Assembly (NCBI RefSeq): GCF_019393635.1
Contig: NC_057863.1
Span: 571,074,784-571,138,783 of the forward strand
Direction of reading: 5' to 3'
Length of the DNA stretch: 64,000 nt
DNA from: Dromiciops gliroides
Taxonomy: Eukaryota; Chordata; Mammalia; Microbiotheria; Microbiotheriidae
Shown: one piece after another, positions 1 to 11,961 of the stretch
Layout of the letters: each line of letters opens with the position of its first letter
How positions within the stretch are numbered: the stretch's first letter is position 1
Notes under the pieces: model-generated
Seen by the model: only the letters and a program-made list of their open reading frames with translations
Databases searched by the model: none
What the model was told of the DNA's origin: nothing
Made by a program: the position numbers and the translations under genes

Positions 1-53
1 CAGTCTGACACACCAGCCAAAAAGCTAATGCATCATTTTTAGAGGACTTTGCC

Positions 54-57
<4 letters not shown>

Positions 58-84
<27 letters not shown>

Positions 85-220
85 AGTGAGGCAATTGGGG
101 TTAAGTGACTTGCCCATGGTCACACAGCTAGTAAGTGCTAAGTCTCTGAGGCCAGATTTGAACTCAGGTACTCCTGACTCCAGGGCTGGTGCTCTATCCA
201 CTGCGCCATCTAGCTGCCCC
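58..220 (-). mobile_element. Short tRNA-type SINE (WSINE1-like)
   Basis: Reverse-complement copy of the GGGGCAGCTAGGTGG... SINE with a long T run (its poly-A tail) at the left. It is flanked by a TSD, gccgctcttt at 51-60 and gccactcttt at 221-230, so it is a simple retroposition. The body is near the consensus seen in the other copies of this window, suggesting a fairly young insertion. Confidence 0.9.
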
Positions 221-544
221 GCCACTCTTTTTAATAGAGATTTTAACAGAATTTAATAGAGATCAGTATACGTCCTACACTTGGGTTCAAATAATTCACT
301 ACACATACAGAATTGAGGAGATGTGATTAAGTAGAAGTTCACATGAAAAAAAGATTTGAGGGTTTTGGGGGGCTTCAAAATCAGAAGGAGGCCCTAAAGT
401 GTGAGATGGCATTCAAAGAAGGAAAATACTATTAGCATCTAAGGCTGCCTTATGAAAAGCACAGTGTCTAGCTAGCATAAGGGACAGGTTACAATCCTTT
501 ACTCTGGTTTTATGACATCTCAAGGATTGGGTCAGTTCTGGAAA

Positions 545-990
545 ACAGTCACTCATTCAGTCAGTCAATAAACATTCTTTAAATGCCCACTGGCTGCCAG
601 CCACTGCACTCAGCACTAGGAGTATAAAGATGAAAGACAGTCCCTGTTTTTGGGGAGCTCACCATACAATGGACGAGACAGCATATAAATAATGATGCGC
701 AAACAGGCTTCATACAGGATAAATTGGAAATACTCATCCGAAGGAAGGCACTTGTATTAGGAGGGATCAGGAAAGGCTTCTATGTAGAAGGTGAGGTTTT
801 AGCCAGGACATGAAGGAAACCGGAGGAGCCAGGAGGCAGAGATGGGAGGGAGCATTCCATATGTGGAGGACAGCAAACAGGAGAGTCTGCAGAGGAGGAG
901 GGCAAGGAGAGTGAGGGGACTGAAGACCAAGGTGTATGAGGACTTGTTGAAGGAAGTACAGCTGCTTATCTGAAAAAATAAAGACATCTT
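545..990 (+). repeat. Old interspersed repeat, 'ctgcactcagcactaggagtataaag' type
   Basis: Starts with the block about cases of 'inactive list' form seen elsewhere here: aataaacattc..., a ...cactgcactcagcacta segment, then gacagtccctg and an AAGGCTTC...GAAGGTGAGGTTTTAGC segment. The same order recurs in shorter pieces near 6.25, 7.1, 33.8 and 41.7 kb, so it is a dispersed family, not a gene. I cannot assign a name with certainty. Confidence 0.6.
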
Positions 991-1009
991 TCTTTGCTTT
1001 CAAATATTT

Positions 1010-1500
1010 AAAAGTTGTTGTCTGGTAGAGGAATAAAACTTGCTCTTTTTGGCCTCAGGAAGCTGAACTAGTAATAATGAGAAAAAAAACTAACAATCAT
1101 TGTTCAGTCATGTCTGACTCTTTGTGACACAATTTGGGTGTGGGCTTTTTTGTTTTGTTTTGTTTTTTGGCAAAGATACTAAAAAAAAGATACTGGAGTG
1201 GTTTGACATTTCCTTCTCCAGCTCATTTTACAAATAAGGAAACTGAGGCAAATAGGGTTAAGTCACTTGCCCAGGGTCACACAGAGGCTGGTGAGTCCTC
1301 CTCACTCCAGGCCTGGTGCTCTATCCATTGTGCCAACAATTAGAGGAGTCCAAATGGCAATGGACTGTCTCAGGAGGCAGTGAGTTCCCAGCTGCTGGTG
1401 TTCTTCAAGAAAAGGCTAGATGGTGACTTGACAGGGACATTGTAGATAGGATTCTGGCTTGGTTTTTATGGGTTAGCCTAGATGACCTTGGAGATACTTT
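1010..1500 (+). mobile_element. CR1/L3-type LINE 3' fragment, split by a SINE
   Basis: The left part (ttggcctcaggaagctgaac) and the right part (ggaggcagtgagttccca, cttcaagaaaaggctagatgg, gatgaccttggagatact) are consecutive pieces of the CR1/L3 3' end. The long SINE at 1098-1334 interrupts them. Divergence is high and there is no open frame. Confidence 0.7.
1098..1334 (-). mobile_element. Long SINE (MAR1-like)
   Basis: Antisense copy of the longer SINE: tgttcagtcatgtctgactc, the gatactggagtggtttgacatt core, ctccagctcattttacaaat and gacttgcc-style tRNA-like end. An A/T-rich expansion lies in its centre. Short flanking aacaat at 1092-1097 and 1335-1340 may be its TSD. It sits inside a CR1/L3 fragment and is therefore younger than it. 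Confidence 0.85.
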
Positions 1501-1654
1501 GCAGTTCACTGTCTATAAGCTATTTTTCCTAGAAGTTTAGCACTTCAGGGGAGGAAAGCTATAAGAGGGATTGGCAGAGTCAAGGGAAAATATTTTTAGG
1601 ATTGGGGAGACATGAGTATGTTTATGGACAGGGGGAAGGAGCCAGTAATAATAG

Positions 1655-1858
1655 TTGATGTTTATATAACACACTCACACACATATATCACTCTAAGATT
1701 CATAAAACACTTTACTACACTATTCCATCTGATCCTATGACAACCCTGTGAGATAGGTACCCTCTTTTACAGATGAAGGAATTGAGGCTCAGGGAAATCA
1801 AATGGTTTCACAGCTTGCTAGTAAGTGGGTTCAAACCCAATTCTTTCCTGATTCATGG
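1655..1858 (-). mobile_element. MIR-like old SINE
   Basis: Reads as antisense MIR: ccctgtgagataggtacc, ttttacagatgaaggaattgaggctcagg, cagcttgctagtaagtggg. It is strongly diverged. Confidence 0.7.
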
Positions 1859-1864
1859 ACTGAA

Positions 1865-1995
1865 GATGAAAGACAGATAGAGGGAGATAGAAGACAGGGA
1901 GATATTCACACAGAGATAGTGACAGAGGAAGACAGACACACAGAGAAATAGGGAGACACAGAAACAGAGAAACTGAGAGAGACAGAGAGGGAACC
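1865..1995. repeat. GA-rich low-complexity tract
   Basis: Long purine-rich run of irregular agacagatag, gggagatag and acagagaaac units. No coding or RNA signal is seen. Confidence 0.7.
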
Positions 1996-2332
1996 ATGGA
2001 TTAAGATCCCAGAGCAGTATGAAGAGATGGGATCAAGGAAATTAGTGGATGGAATTAAGGGCAGCATTGGAGGAGTGAGACCTGAAAGGAAGCCTAGACC
2101 ACTCTGACACTGAAAGGAAGGAGATAACTAATGTAGAAAAAATGGCTATTATTTGGCACAAAGTACATAGCTAGTTAACCAGTCTTGCTAATGGTACCCA
2201 CTGAAATTTCTTTTGGTCATAAGGAGACTTTCAAACCTCTGTAGAAACTTCTTTGATGTCCATTTTAGTGAGCCATGAAAGGAGAATAACTCTACTATGG
2301 TGTTTCTGTTTTTATTTTTGTCCTAAATGCTT

Positions 2333-2648
2333 GTTGTTGTTGTTGTTGTTATTGTTTGTCCTTCATTCTTGAAGAGGACCATGACATCAGGATGATGTCA
2401 TGACTTCCACTGAATTGGATTTAAGTGAGGAGGGGCTGTTCAGAGTCACCAACCTTACTCTCTCCTACAGGGGCATCTTGGTCTAATGACAAGAAGTACA
2501 TCAGGACTACTGGAGATGGCCCCATTTAAGGCAATTGGGATTAAGTGACTTGCCCAGAGTCAGACAGCTTGTGTTTGAGGTCAAATTTGAACTCAGGTCT
2601 TCCCAACTTCAGGGCCATGTTCTATCCACTGCACCACCTAGCTGCCCC
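2333..2648 (-). mobile_element. Composite SINE with RTE-like 3' tail
   Basis: On the minus strand it starts with the usual tRNA-like SINE head (ending at ctagctgcccc on plus) and ends in a roughly 200-bp body whose terminus reads CATCCTGATGTCATGGTC and then a (CAA)n tail. That terminus is also present at the 3' end of the RTE fragment near 8.9 kb, which suggests RTE machinery moved it. No clean TSD was recognised. Confidence 0.75.
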
Positions 2649-2649
2649 T

Positions 2650-3870
2650 TTCTAAGTACCAGAAACTGAAGAAATGACAGTGCCCATCCTGCCAAGTACA
2701 CACTTTTTTTTGTCCTTTTTATTCTATGGTAAGCTCCTGAGCATATTCATTGTACTTTTGGGGCTCAGATGATGTAATTGGGGAAGGGATGCTAGAGGTT
2801 AAAAAAAAAGCCATATGAGAAAGGTTAGCGTGGGAGGAAGACACCCTGTGGAGAATTTATATTTGTGCATTCTGCCTACTTCTGTGATTCATTTGGATCT
2901 CTGCACCCCCATAATCACCAAGCTATACCGTATAAAACGATGCTTTCTAAAAAGGCAATGAAAACAAGAGCCCTTACACCAGAAGAAAGCACACGCCCAC
3001 CACCCCCATCCCTGATGAATGTGAATAAATACATTTCATCAGGACAAAGTCCATCAGAATGATGTCCTGTGAGTCTTTGCAATTTTTGGTGTAACAGTTG
3101 TTTTAATTGGTCAAGAAACATCTACTCCTGTCCCCTAAGACCCCTCATGCTTGTTTCTTATGAATTCTCAGGTTTACTCTTTACTGCAAATTTTGATCAG
3201 GAGATGGAACAAGAGAGTAGTAATTATGGAGGAAAATAAGGACTCTGAGTACAGAGTAAGCATGAGAAGAGGGAACATTTCTACAAAAGGCACTTTACCC
3301 ATACTTAGCAAGTACCCTCCATGATCCTGCCTGCTCACCCTGCCAGATGCTGCAATTTCCATTCAATTCACTTCTCCCAAATATTGATGAAGCACCTACT
3401 GTATTCACATAGACTCCACATTAGATGCACAGAATGGAAAACAAGACAGCCTCCTCCAAGAGTTTATAGAATCTGCCAGAGGGGTTATTTGTATAAATTA
3501 CCACCATACAAGTTGGGAAATGATTGCACGCATTCTCCAAGGCTCCAAAGATCCTGTGAATTCTTGGATGAGAGCAATCCTTTAAAAAATGCATACCGTA
3601 ACCATCCATGGCTGTCCATTCTGGTGACTTCATGTCCTCCAGTAAGTTTGCCCGTGTGGGGTGTGTGTGTGTGTGTGGGGAAGTGGTCTATCCAAGGGTT
3701 TGGGAGCCTTCCTCAAGTGCATAAAAAAGGACAAAAATGTCTTGATAGCTTCTAGGAAGATGTGATTGATTGTACCTGCGTTGGACCTTTAGGAAGCTCC
3801 AATAAGTATTTTAGCAGGCAGAGATGAAGATGGAGAGAAACTAGAGGTTGATGTCTGACTTATTAATCAT
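2650..3870. other. No gene recognised
   Basis: Mixed-composition sequence. A 144-codon open stretch (3321-3755, +) has no recognisable motif, runs through a short (GT)n and part of a repeat-like gatgaagcacctactgt segment, and looks like chance. Nothing else can be supported. Confidence 0.5.
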
Positions 3871-3874
3871 TTAA

Positions 3875-4040
3875 TGTCAACCTCATTTTTCCCATTTTAT
3901 AAATAGGGATGGCAATATCACTTGCCATGCAGGATTATTGGAAGGATTAAATGAGATAATACTTGTAAAACTAGATAATAGATGTAAAACACTTTAAGAA
4001 ACTTCAAGTGCTACATAACTGTTAGCTATCATCAGCATCA
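3875..4040 (+). mobile_element. MIR-like old SINE
   Basis: Contains cccattttataaataggg, aaggattaaatgagataat and gctacataactgttagctat, the standard order of a MIR 3' half. Confidence 0.7.
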
Positions 4041-4234
4041 TCAATCGTTACTGTTCTGAGGAAATTTCCTTGTACAGTATCCCTCAGACATGGTTATATC
4101 TAAAGTATGCTCTGAGTCTGACTGCCTAGGTCAGGCACCGCCAAGACCTAGTGGAAAGAATGCTTTCTGTTGTGGTAGAGGAAGTCTGGGGGTTGTGGGG
4201 AAGGCGGCTTAGTGATTGTAGGGGAGGGCATAGT

Positions 4235-4365
4235 ATAGCAGAAACAATTCTGAGACTGCTGTTAGGAGGCTTCAGATCCTGCCTCTGATATATGTCATCT
4301 TGGACACCTTCCTGAACCTTTCTAAGCCTCTGTTTTCTCATCTGTAAAATGGCCAACAATAACTT
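4235..4365 (+). mobile_element. MIR-like old SINE fragment
   Basis: Contains ttcagatcctgcctctg, aacctttctaagcctctg and tctcatctgtaaaatgg in MIR order. Truncated at both ends. Confidence 0.6.
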
Positions 4366-4980
4366 GAAAGATTATAGGCACATACCTATTCCTGAAAAGC
4401 AGATGGAATTAGGTAATAATCAGCTAGTATCTATATTGAGACTCCATTGGGTTTTCTGGACTTGAAGGAAGCTTCATGTGCTAGCTTTATGGGCTAGTAG
4501 CTCCAAATAAAACAGAAAAAAAGGAAAGAGGGAAGAAAGAAGTGAGGAGAAAGAGAGATGGAAAGACAGGCAAAGAAAAAACACAGAGAGAAGAGAAAGA
4601 CAGAGAAAAGAGTACAGCTGTAGTCTCTTCCAGAGGACTGGAGAAAAACTTCAATTATGGCCCCTGACCTTACCACAAGAAAAGAAACTTCTCTGTGTAT
4701 CTTCCTTGTATTTTCACTATGCTGGATCTAGTCAGGTCTTCTCTCTTGTTGAAGTCTTTATCATCAGTTCCCCAGGATTCCTTGCCATCCTCCAAGAGCT
4801 GGAAGCAAAATTGTACCTTCTGTATTTCAGGCTTATGTTCAAAGTTAAGGGTCACTGGGTGGGGGTAGGGGGTCCTCTCTTTTAAGAGACACCTTGTAGA
4901 ATTGAGGAGATCCAAACCTTTTACAAAAACAAACACCTTTTCAGTTTTTTCCAAGATCTAGTAGTATTCTGGTGCTGGTT

Positions 4981-4982
<2 letters not shown>

Positions 4983-5027
<45 letters not shown>
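4983..5027. repeat. (GT)n microsatellite
   Basis: About 22 perfect GT units. Likely polymorphic. Confidence 0.95.
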
Positions 5028-5031
<4 letters not shown>

Positions 5032-5767
5032 GCACTTAATTAAGCCCTAATTCTAAACTCCTAGGAGGGACTAAGGTTCCAATAGACAACATCAATATTG
5101 TCAAAGATAACTAAATAGGCAGGTTCCTGAGGTGGGTGAGTACTCATTATTTTAGTTCAGTCAATATAACATTAATATTCTATTAGGAAAATACCTAGGA
5201 AAGAGGAACTTGGCTTCCAGGGTACCTTTGTTACTTCTATATCTGGACTTCTTACAACCCCCTCTCTTGCTTTCTGGAACCAGGCTTTTAAGGCCAAGAA
5301 GAGAAAGGGGGACTCTAGGTCATTTCTTGATTTGCTCCCCCAGCATGTTAGAATTGTGAAACATTTAGAGTGCATGGTAATTGGGCTACATCTATGAAAT
5401 TTAAAAAAAAACCCACAATGATGATGAGGAAAAAAACCCCAAAACAGAAACAAAACACACCTAACCCCCTGGAGGTTTGGTCTAAAAGTGCCAGCTATTC
5501 AGATGTTTCCAAATATGTATTAGAGTCAGCTGAGGCCTGTTAGCCAAGGGTGAAAAAGGGGCATTTGAAAGAGATGACTTAGAAATCCTTGGAACAAAAT
5601 TCCTTTATGCTATTGTTGCTCTGCAGACTTGCTTCTGTCTTCATTGGTTTTTCCTGTGGTTCCCAAACCCTAACCTGGCAAATTGGTTGATACTCATGGT
5701 CTTGTTCCTCTTGAACCTAAATTCATGTCTTCCAATATATTCATGCATAAAATGTATATGTATGCTA

Positions 5768-6011
5768 TTCGGTCACTTCGGTCATGTCCAATTCTTTGTG
5801 ACCCCATTTAGGGTTTCTTGACAAAGATACTGGTGTGGTTTGCCATTTCCTTCTTCAGCTCATTTTACAAATGAGGAAACTGAAGTGAACAAAATTAAGT
5901 GACTTGCCCTGGCTTACATAGCTAGTAAGTGCTTCAGACCAGATTTGAACTCAGGAATATGAGTCTTCCTGACTCCAGGCCCAGCACTCTATCCACTGAG
6001 CCACCTAGCTG
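5768..6011 (-). mobile_element. Long SINE (MAR1-like)
   Basis: Antisense copy with gtcatgtccaattctttg, gatactggtgtggtttgcc, atgaggaaactgaagtg and the ccactgagccacctagctg end. The adjoining TA/TG tract begins exactly at its right edge. Confidence 0.9.
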
Positions 6012-6130
6012 TGAGTGTATATATATATGCGTGTGTGTATGCATATATGTATATGTATACCTATCCATATGTATGTGTATATGTATGTATGTATGTACAT
6101 ATAGACATATGTACCCACATAGTTTATATA
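6012..6130. repeat. TATG/TA/TG compound microsatellite
   Basis: Mixed TA, TG and TATG units directly next to the SINE at 5768-6011. Repetitive open frames of Y, I, C and V across it are artefacts. Confidence 0.9.
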
Positions 6131-6244
6131 CACTTATTTACATATAAATTTTCCCAATATATTCTTCTAAATCACATTTCAGTACTTAAAAATGCTTTAT
6201 TTCACTGATGTATGTGCTCTCTCCATTGACAGAAATCATAAAAA

Positions 6245-6350
6245 TCCCACTCATCAGAAATTTTATTATGTATCAAGCATTGTGCTAAGTTCTGGGGATA
6301 TGAAGACAAAAGTGAAACTGTCCCTGCCCTTCAGGAGTGCCTTAGAAGAC
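6245..6350 (+). repeat. Old interspersed repeat fragment
   Basis: atgtatcaagcattgtgcta, ctggggatatgaagac and ctgtccctgcccttcaggag match the same dispersed family as 545-990. Confidence 0.6.
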
Positions 6351-6449
6351 AATCTTTAAAAATTACTGTGGCTAAAAAAATTCATCACTTTGCAACTAAC
6401 TGATGAAAAGCTGTTTATTGCCTCATGCAGTGGCTTTAAGTTCAATAAT

Positions 6450-7080
6450 TGCTTATGAACACCAACCACATTTCCTTTGTTTCCCCTCTGCCCCGCCCCC
6501 ATCCCATTTTCTTTCTCTGCCTAGGACAGTGTTTAGCCTCAGATAAAACTAAGTTTAAGATTGGCAAATATGGTTAGTTGGGTTAGTGAACATGGTTAGG
6601 TTTCAGAGAGATACAAATAGAGACTGAGACAAAGTGACAAGAGTCCATCAGTGAACAAAGAGTCTCAAGAAATCAGAGTTTCAGTTCTAAGGTAGTAGGT
6701 CTCAAAAAGGTCAAAACAAAACAGTTCACCCCCTCTGCCTCCCCTCCCTTCCCTTCCTATCCCCCTCCACCTCCCAATACAAAATAAGCTTCAAAGTAAG
6801 TGTTGTGACCACAGGCAAAACAGGTGGTTCCACTCTTACTCTACGTTGTGCTAAATGAAGTTTAAACTTTCAATGTTTGGTCTTTTCTTTTTTTTTTTTT
6901 TTTTGGAAAAAAGCAACAATTTCTCTTAGGGCAGAAAAGAGACTGTTGTTGTTTCTTGCCAACTCTTCCAAAGTAGGGAATGGATTGTAACTCCACCTTC
7001 CAAGGCAAAGGAGTTTCCATTCAGCTGACATCTAGCATGGAAAATTTCAGCCTGAAATGATCACTTCCCACAGGTTTTGA
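6450..7080. other. No gene recognised
   Basis: Ordinary sequence with a T run near 6890. No coding signature, repeat family or RNA gene was recognised. Confidence 0.4.
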
Positions 7081-7084
7081 GGGA

Positions 7085-7270
7085 GTAGGAATTCAATCAT
7101 CCAATTCAATTCAAAGAACATCTACTAAGAACCTACTATGTGTTATGTTCTTGGAAGATGAAGTAAAAATTAAATAATCTCTTGCTCTCGAGGAGTTTCC
7201 ATTCTACTGGAATGCATAGAGATGGATAAGTAAATACAAAGGAATTGCAAGAAGGAGAGAGAACCAATAC
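7085..7270 (+). repeat. Old interspersed repeat fragment
   Basis: aacatctactaagaacctact, ttgctctcgaggagtttcc and atggataagtaaataca follow the order of the family at 545-990 and 41655-41805. Confidence 0.55.
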
Positions 7271-7349
7271 CTGGGTGGGGGTGGGGAGGGAGAGTTGGAT
7301 CAGGAATGGTAGAACACAGTGATTCATGCCATCATACAGTGCCATCAGC

Positions 7350-8480
7350 ACCACCCAGTGAATACTAGCAGGAAAAAAGGATGATCAGATCCCATAGTCC
7401 TGGGGAATGAATGAAAATTGGAGGCTCCATGCATTTTCCTGAAGGTGGTTTTCTATAGTTATTAGAAACCAAAGAACCCAATGGAAACACATAGACAGAA
7501 ACTTAAAGCACAAACAATTGTCTCTGGTTTATTTAGAAGGTATTGGTGTAAGCTGGAACCTCTATTCTGAGAAGGCATATCCCCCCCCCAAAAAAAAACA
7601 AAACAAAACTAGTATCTTCTGGTCTAGGCTTGCTAGATTGGTAAGATTTGGACTGGAAATTTTGCCTGCATATGTATAGGGGTGGGGAGAAGGGCCCTGA
7701 AAAATATCATATTTTTGATTTGATATGGCCTGGCATAGAACATCTGCCTCTAAATCATTGCTGAATGTGAAGAAAGAGTGCCTGATGGAGGTTCACTAGG
7801 ATTTCATGCTCTGTGCCATCCTGATCTGACAGAAACCCAGGGGATACCCCTGGACAGCACACCACCCCTTCACCTGCTCCTTAGCCATCCTGATACACAC
7901 AGCTGCAGATCCATGGCAGGGATGGGATTTTGATGTCTGTTCCTGACAGCTTGCAGCCTACATAAAGAGGACTGACAGAATTAAGAGAGGTGAAGACCTT
8001 GTCTTCACTATTTATGACTTCGGTGAGGAGAAAACGTGAGAATTTTCTTGTTGAACATCAGTTATCTCCAAGGGCTACAGAGCTTCAGATGCATACTAGA
8101 CATGAATCTTCCCACTTCCTCATGGTTTGGGTTTCTTCCTCAAGTCAAGCTGGATTTGTTTGGAGTTCAATGGATAGTAGGATAGTGGTGACTTTCCTAT
8201 TCCTTTGACGAAAAGTCAAATTTCTAACAGGGGACAGGGTTTAAAAACTGCAAGCAACACATTTTTCAAGAAGTTAAAAATCCATTTATTTCATATACAG
8301 ATTTCAGAAATTTCTGACTATGGAGCAACTGAATAATAGTAGTTTGGGAAATTCCTTGAATTTACTTTGTTCCTTTTCAGGAAGGGAAGCTCGACATTCT
8401 TCCCAGACTTAAAGTCCCCTTGTACTTATTCCAAATGAAACATTCAATATAAGGTAGGTCCAAAGAATTCATTATCTAAC
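7350..8480. other. No gene recognised
   Basis: Mostly unique-looking sequence. The open stretch at 7990-8208 has no recognisable domain and no codon-like pattern, so I do not call it. Confidence 0.4.
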
Positions 8481-8520
8481 AATGTAATGTGTTTCTTCAA
8501 CTTCCTAAAACCAAAGACTG

Positions 8521-8945
8521 ATGGACTGGCTACATTGTTTGTTATTTCAATGTCAACTGAAAAGACATTTTATGGAGAACTCACAGAAGGGAAATGCATA
8601 TGGAAGTCAGAAGAACATTCTCAAGGTGCTTCTGAAGAACTTTGCTATCAACTGTGAGACATGGGGGACATTGGCACAGAACTGCCCAGCATGGTGTATT
8701 TGCATGAAAGAAGGTGTGCTGCTCTATGAGCAAATCAGAATTGTAGTAGCTCAAAAGAAATGTGAGATGCACAATTTTAGAGATATCTTCATCCCAAGTG
8801 TGCCAACGGACTATTTGTGCCTGACCTGTGGTAGAGTTTTCCAAAGTCATATTGGTCTAATTAACCACAATCAGATCTAGCGTACCCTGACCTCAACATC
8901 CTGATGTCATTTTGATCTTCTTCAAATACAAAGGACAACAATGAA
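8521..8945 (+). pseudogene. RTE-class LINE, 3' end of the pol frame plus tail
   Basis: A 119-codon open stretch (8521-8880) carries the layout typical of the C-terminus of RTE-type LINE polyproteins: a W-x-TLAQN-x-P-x-W block at roughly residues 47-57, a helical charged block, then a closing zinc-finger-like CLTCGRVF...HIGLINH segment just before the TAG. It is a 5'-truncated relic with no reverse-transcriptase or endonuclease domain. After the stop comes a short 3' tail, CATCCTGATGTCATTTTGATC...AAGGACAACAA, which is shared with the composite SINE at 2333-2648. The last His of the finger is missing. Assignment rests on the C-terminal pattern as I remember it. Confidence 0.65.
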
Positions 8946-9099
8946 TGAGCAAATGACTGAATAATGCTCCTAAATATTAATTCCTTGTGTCATTTAAGGT
9001 CTTCTGTTTTAATTCCCCACTTCCTACTTGTTCAACTTATTTCTCTATACTCCCCAATATAACTTCTCTAGTATACTCTGCCCTTATTTCATAATTTTG

Positions 9100-9331
9100 T
9101 TGCTTATTTGTTTCAGTCATGTCCAACCCTTCATGGCCCCAACTTGGGTTTTCTTGGCAAAGATACTGGAGTGGTTTGTCATTTTTTTTTCTCTGGTGGA
9201 TCCATTTCGTCTGGCAATCAGAAGTAACTTGCCCAATATTGCACAACTAGGAAGTATATAAGGCTGGATTTTAACTCAGGTCTTCTTGATTCCAGGCCCA
9301 GTGCTCTATCCACTGAGTCCCTAGCTCCCTT
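9100..9331 (-). mobile_element. Long SINE (MAR1-like), diverged
   Basis: Antisense copy: gtttcagtcatgtccaac, gatactggagtggtttgtc, then a degraded middle and the caggcccagtgctctatcc end. Confidence 0.8.
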
Positions 9332-9487
9332 CTGAGCTACCAGCTTAGCTCAAGTTATTTTATACATATAACTTTTCTTTACCTTTTCTTTTTGCCTTCA
9401 ATGAAGTAATATCCCCTTTCCCATCTGAATCTTTCTCTTTTGTTAAAGGAGAACTCCAATTCTATTGTCTCCATGAAACCTTAGAAG

Positions 9488-9630
9488 TATTGTAAAGAGA
9501 CCTCATCTTTTACAGATGAGAAAAAGGAAGTCCATTGAGATTAAGTGGCTTGCCCAAGATCACATGAGTAATAAGTGGAAGAGAAGGATTTGCACCTAGA
9601 TCCTTTGATTCTTCATCAAGCATTCTTTCT
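9488..9630 (-). mobile_element. MIR-like old SINE
   Basis: ttttacagatgagaaaaagg, aagtggcttgcccaagatca and agtaataagtggaagag fit antisense MIR. Confidence 0.65.
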
Positions 9631-9631
9631 T

Positions 9632-10935
9632 TTTTAAAAAATAATAAACATTAAAAAATAAACATTTTTGTTTAAAGTTTTGAGTTACAAATTCTATCCC
9701 TCCTTCCCTCCTTCCCCCCTTCCTGAGGCAGTAAGCAATCAGATATAGGTTATATATGTGTAATTATGTAAAACATTACCATATTAGTCATTTTGTATAA
9801 GAAAACTTGAATAAAAGAAATAAAGAAAGTGAAAAATAGCATGTTTCAGTCTGTGTTCAATTAATATCATTTTTTCTTTGGGGGTGGATAGTATGCTTCA
9901 TCATTAGTCCTTTGAGATTATCTTGGATCATTGTATTGCTGAGAATAGTTGTCATTCACAGTTCTTCATCAAACAATATTGCTGTCACTGTGTACAACAT
10001 TCTCCTGATTCTGCATACTTCACTATACATCAGTTCATGCAAGTCTTTCCAGGCCTTTCTGAAATCACCCGGCTTGTTATCTCTTATAGCATAATAATAT
10101 TCCATCACCATCATATACCACAACTTGTTTAGCCATTCTCCAATTGATGGGCATCCATTTGATTTCCAATTCTTAGCTGCCACAAAAAGAGCTGTTAGAA
10201 ATATTTTCGTACAAATAGGTCATTTTCTCTTTTTGGGGATGTCTTTGGGATGTAAACCTAGCAGTGGTATTGCTGGTATCAAAGGTATACAGCATTAGTA
10301 TAAAAGGGTATACAGTGTTATAGCCCTTTGGGCATAGTTCCAAATTGCTCTCCAGAATATTTGGATCTATTCACAACTCCACCAACAGTGGATTAGTATC
10401 CCAGTTTTCCCACATCCCCTCTTACATCCAATATTTTCCTTTTTTGTTATATTTGCCACTCTGATAGATATGAGGTCATACCTCAGAGTTGTTTTAATTT
10501 GCATTTCTCTGCTCAATAGTGATATAGAGCATTTTTTCATATGACTATAGATAGCTTTGATTTCTTTGTCTGAAAACTGCGTGTTCATATCCTTTGACCA
10601 TTTATCAATTGGGGAATGACTAGTATTTTTATAAATTTGATTCAGTTCTCTATATATTTATGAAATGAGGCCTTTATCAGAGATACTTGTAAAAAGTCCC
10701 AGTTTTCTGCTTTCCTTATATTCTTGGTTACATTAGTTTTGTTTGTGCAAAACCTTTTAAATTTTACATAATAAAAATGATCTATTTTACATTTTATGTT
10801 GCTCTCTATATCTTCTTTGGTCCTAAATTCTTCCTCTGTCCATAAATCTGAAAGATAAACTATTCCATGCTCTCTTGATTTTCCAACATTCTTTCTACAT
10901 TAGCACTCATACTATTGAACTACACATTGATTTTT
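9632..10935 (-). pseudogene. L1 LINE, 5'-truncated, ORF2 C-terminus plus 3' UTR
   Basis: Minus-strand L1 3' end. The 75-codon stretch at 9956-10183 reads as the L1 ORF2 C-terminus (GEWLNKLWYM, DFRKAWKDLHELMY, ILFDEEL just before the stop). Related degraded coding sequence continues to about 10.93 kb. To the left lie the pyrimidine-rich 3' UTR (tccctccttccctccttcc on plus) and an A/T-rich tail. It lacks endonuclease and RT domains. The L1 at 52855-54010 is the same region on the other strand. Confidence 0.85.
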
Positions 10936-11022
10936 CTTTTCTCTAGACTCCTTGATACATTGTTCTATAAAATTTTGTGCTACATAACATATCACTTTAT
11001 TTTATATGAAAGTCAGTGTAAT

Positions 11023-11166
11023 TTTTTTTTGGATAGGGCAATGAGGGTTAAGTAACTTGCCCAGGGTCACACAGCTAGTAAGTGTCAAATGTCTGAGGCT
11101 GCATTTGAGCTCAGGTCCTCCTGAATCCAGGGGCAGTGCTTTATCCACTGTGCCACCTAGCTGCCC
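11023..11166 (-). mobile_element. Short SINE (WSINE1-like)
   Basis: Antisense copy with a T run on the left. The TSD aagtcagtgtaat is perfect at 11010-11022 and 11167-11179. Confidence 0.95.
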
Positions 11167-11559
11167 AAGTCAGTGTAATATAATGGACAACTCTTTCTTG
11201 GAGTCAGGAAACCCAGGATTCAAATATCACTTTGGACACATATTGGCTCTGAGACCCTACCTAGACAAGACACTTACCCTCTCAGTGATCCCAGGTACTT
11301 CCTTAAGACAAGTTGCTGACTAGGTACAAATTTTCATTGGTGGGCGGTATTCCCTCATTGGGATTTCCCTATGTCAAAAAATCAGGGATCTGGTCAATTT
11401 TTATGATCTTGCATTATGTACTACTGACACATTATTTTACATTATATATAATGATTATATTAATTATAATATGCTATATATATTCATTATTTTATATTAC
11501 ATATTGGCCTTATCTTCCCAACATTTTCCATGCTAAATTATATACTCATTGATGATGTG

Positions 11560-11900
11560 TGAGATGAGCAGAACCAGAAGAACATTGTACACAGTATCAT
11601 CAACATTGAGTGTTGATCTACTGTGATGGACTATATTCTTCTCACCAATGCAATGGTACAGAAGAGTTCCAGGGAACTCATGATAGAAGAGGATCTCCAA
11701 ATCCAAGAAAAAAAAAAAAAAGAACTATGGAGTATAGATGCTGAATGAACCATACTATTTCTTTTGTTTTTGATGCTGTTGTTTTTTTCTATTTTGAGGT
11801 TTTTCATCATTGCTCTGATTTTTTCTCTTATAACATGACTAATGCAGAATTAGGATTAATGTTATTATGTGTATATATATATACATATATATACATATAC

Positions 11901-11961
<61 letters not shown>

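Noticed and set aside
3321..3755. 144-codon plus-strand open frame
   Set aside because: Includes part of an old repeat and a (GT)n run; composition is not protein-like.
8990..9060. Possible promoter or exon before the long SINE
   Set aside because: Only AT-rich sequence, no splice-flanked coding block or recognisable motif.
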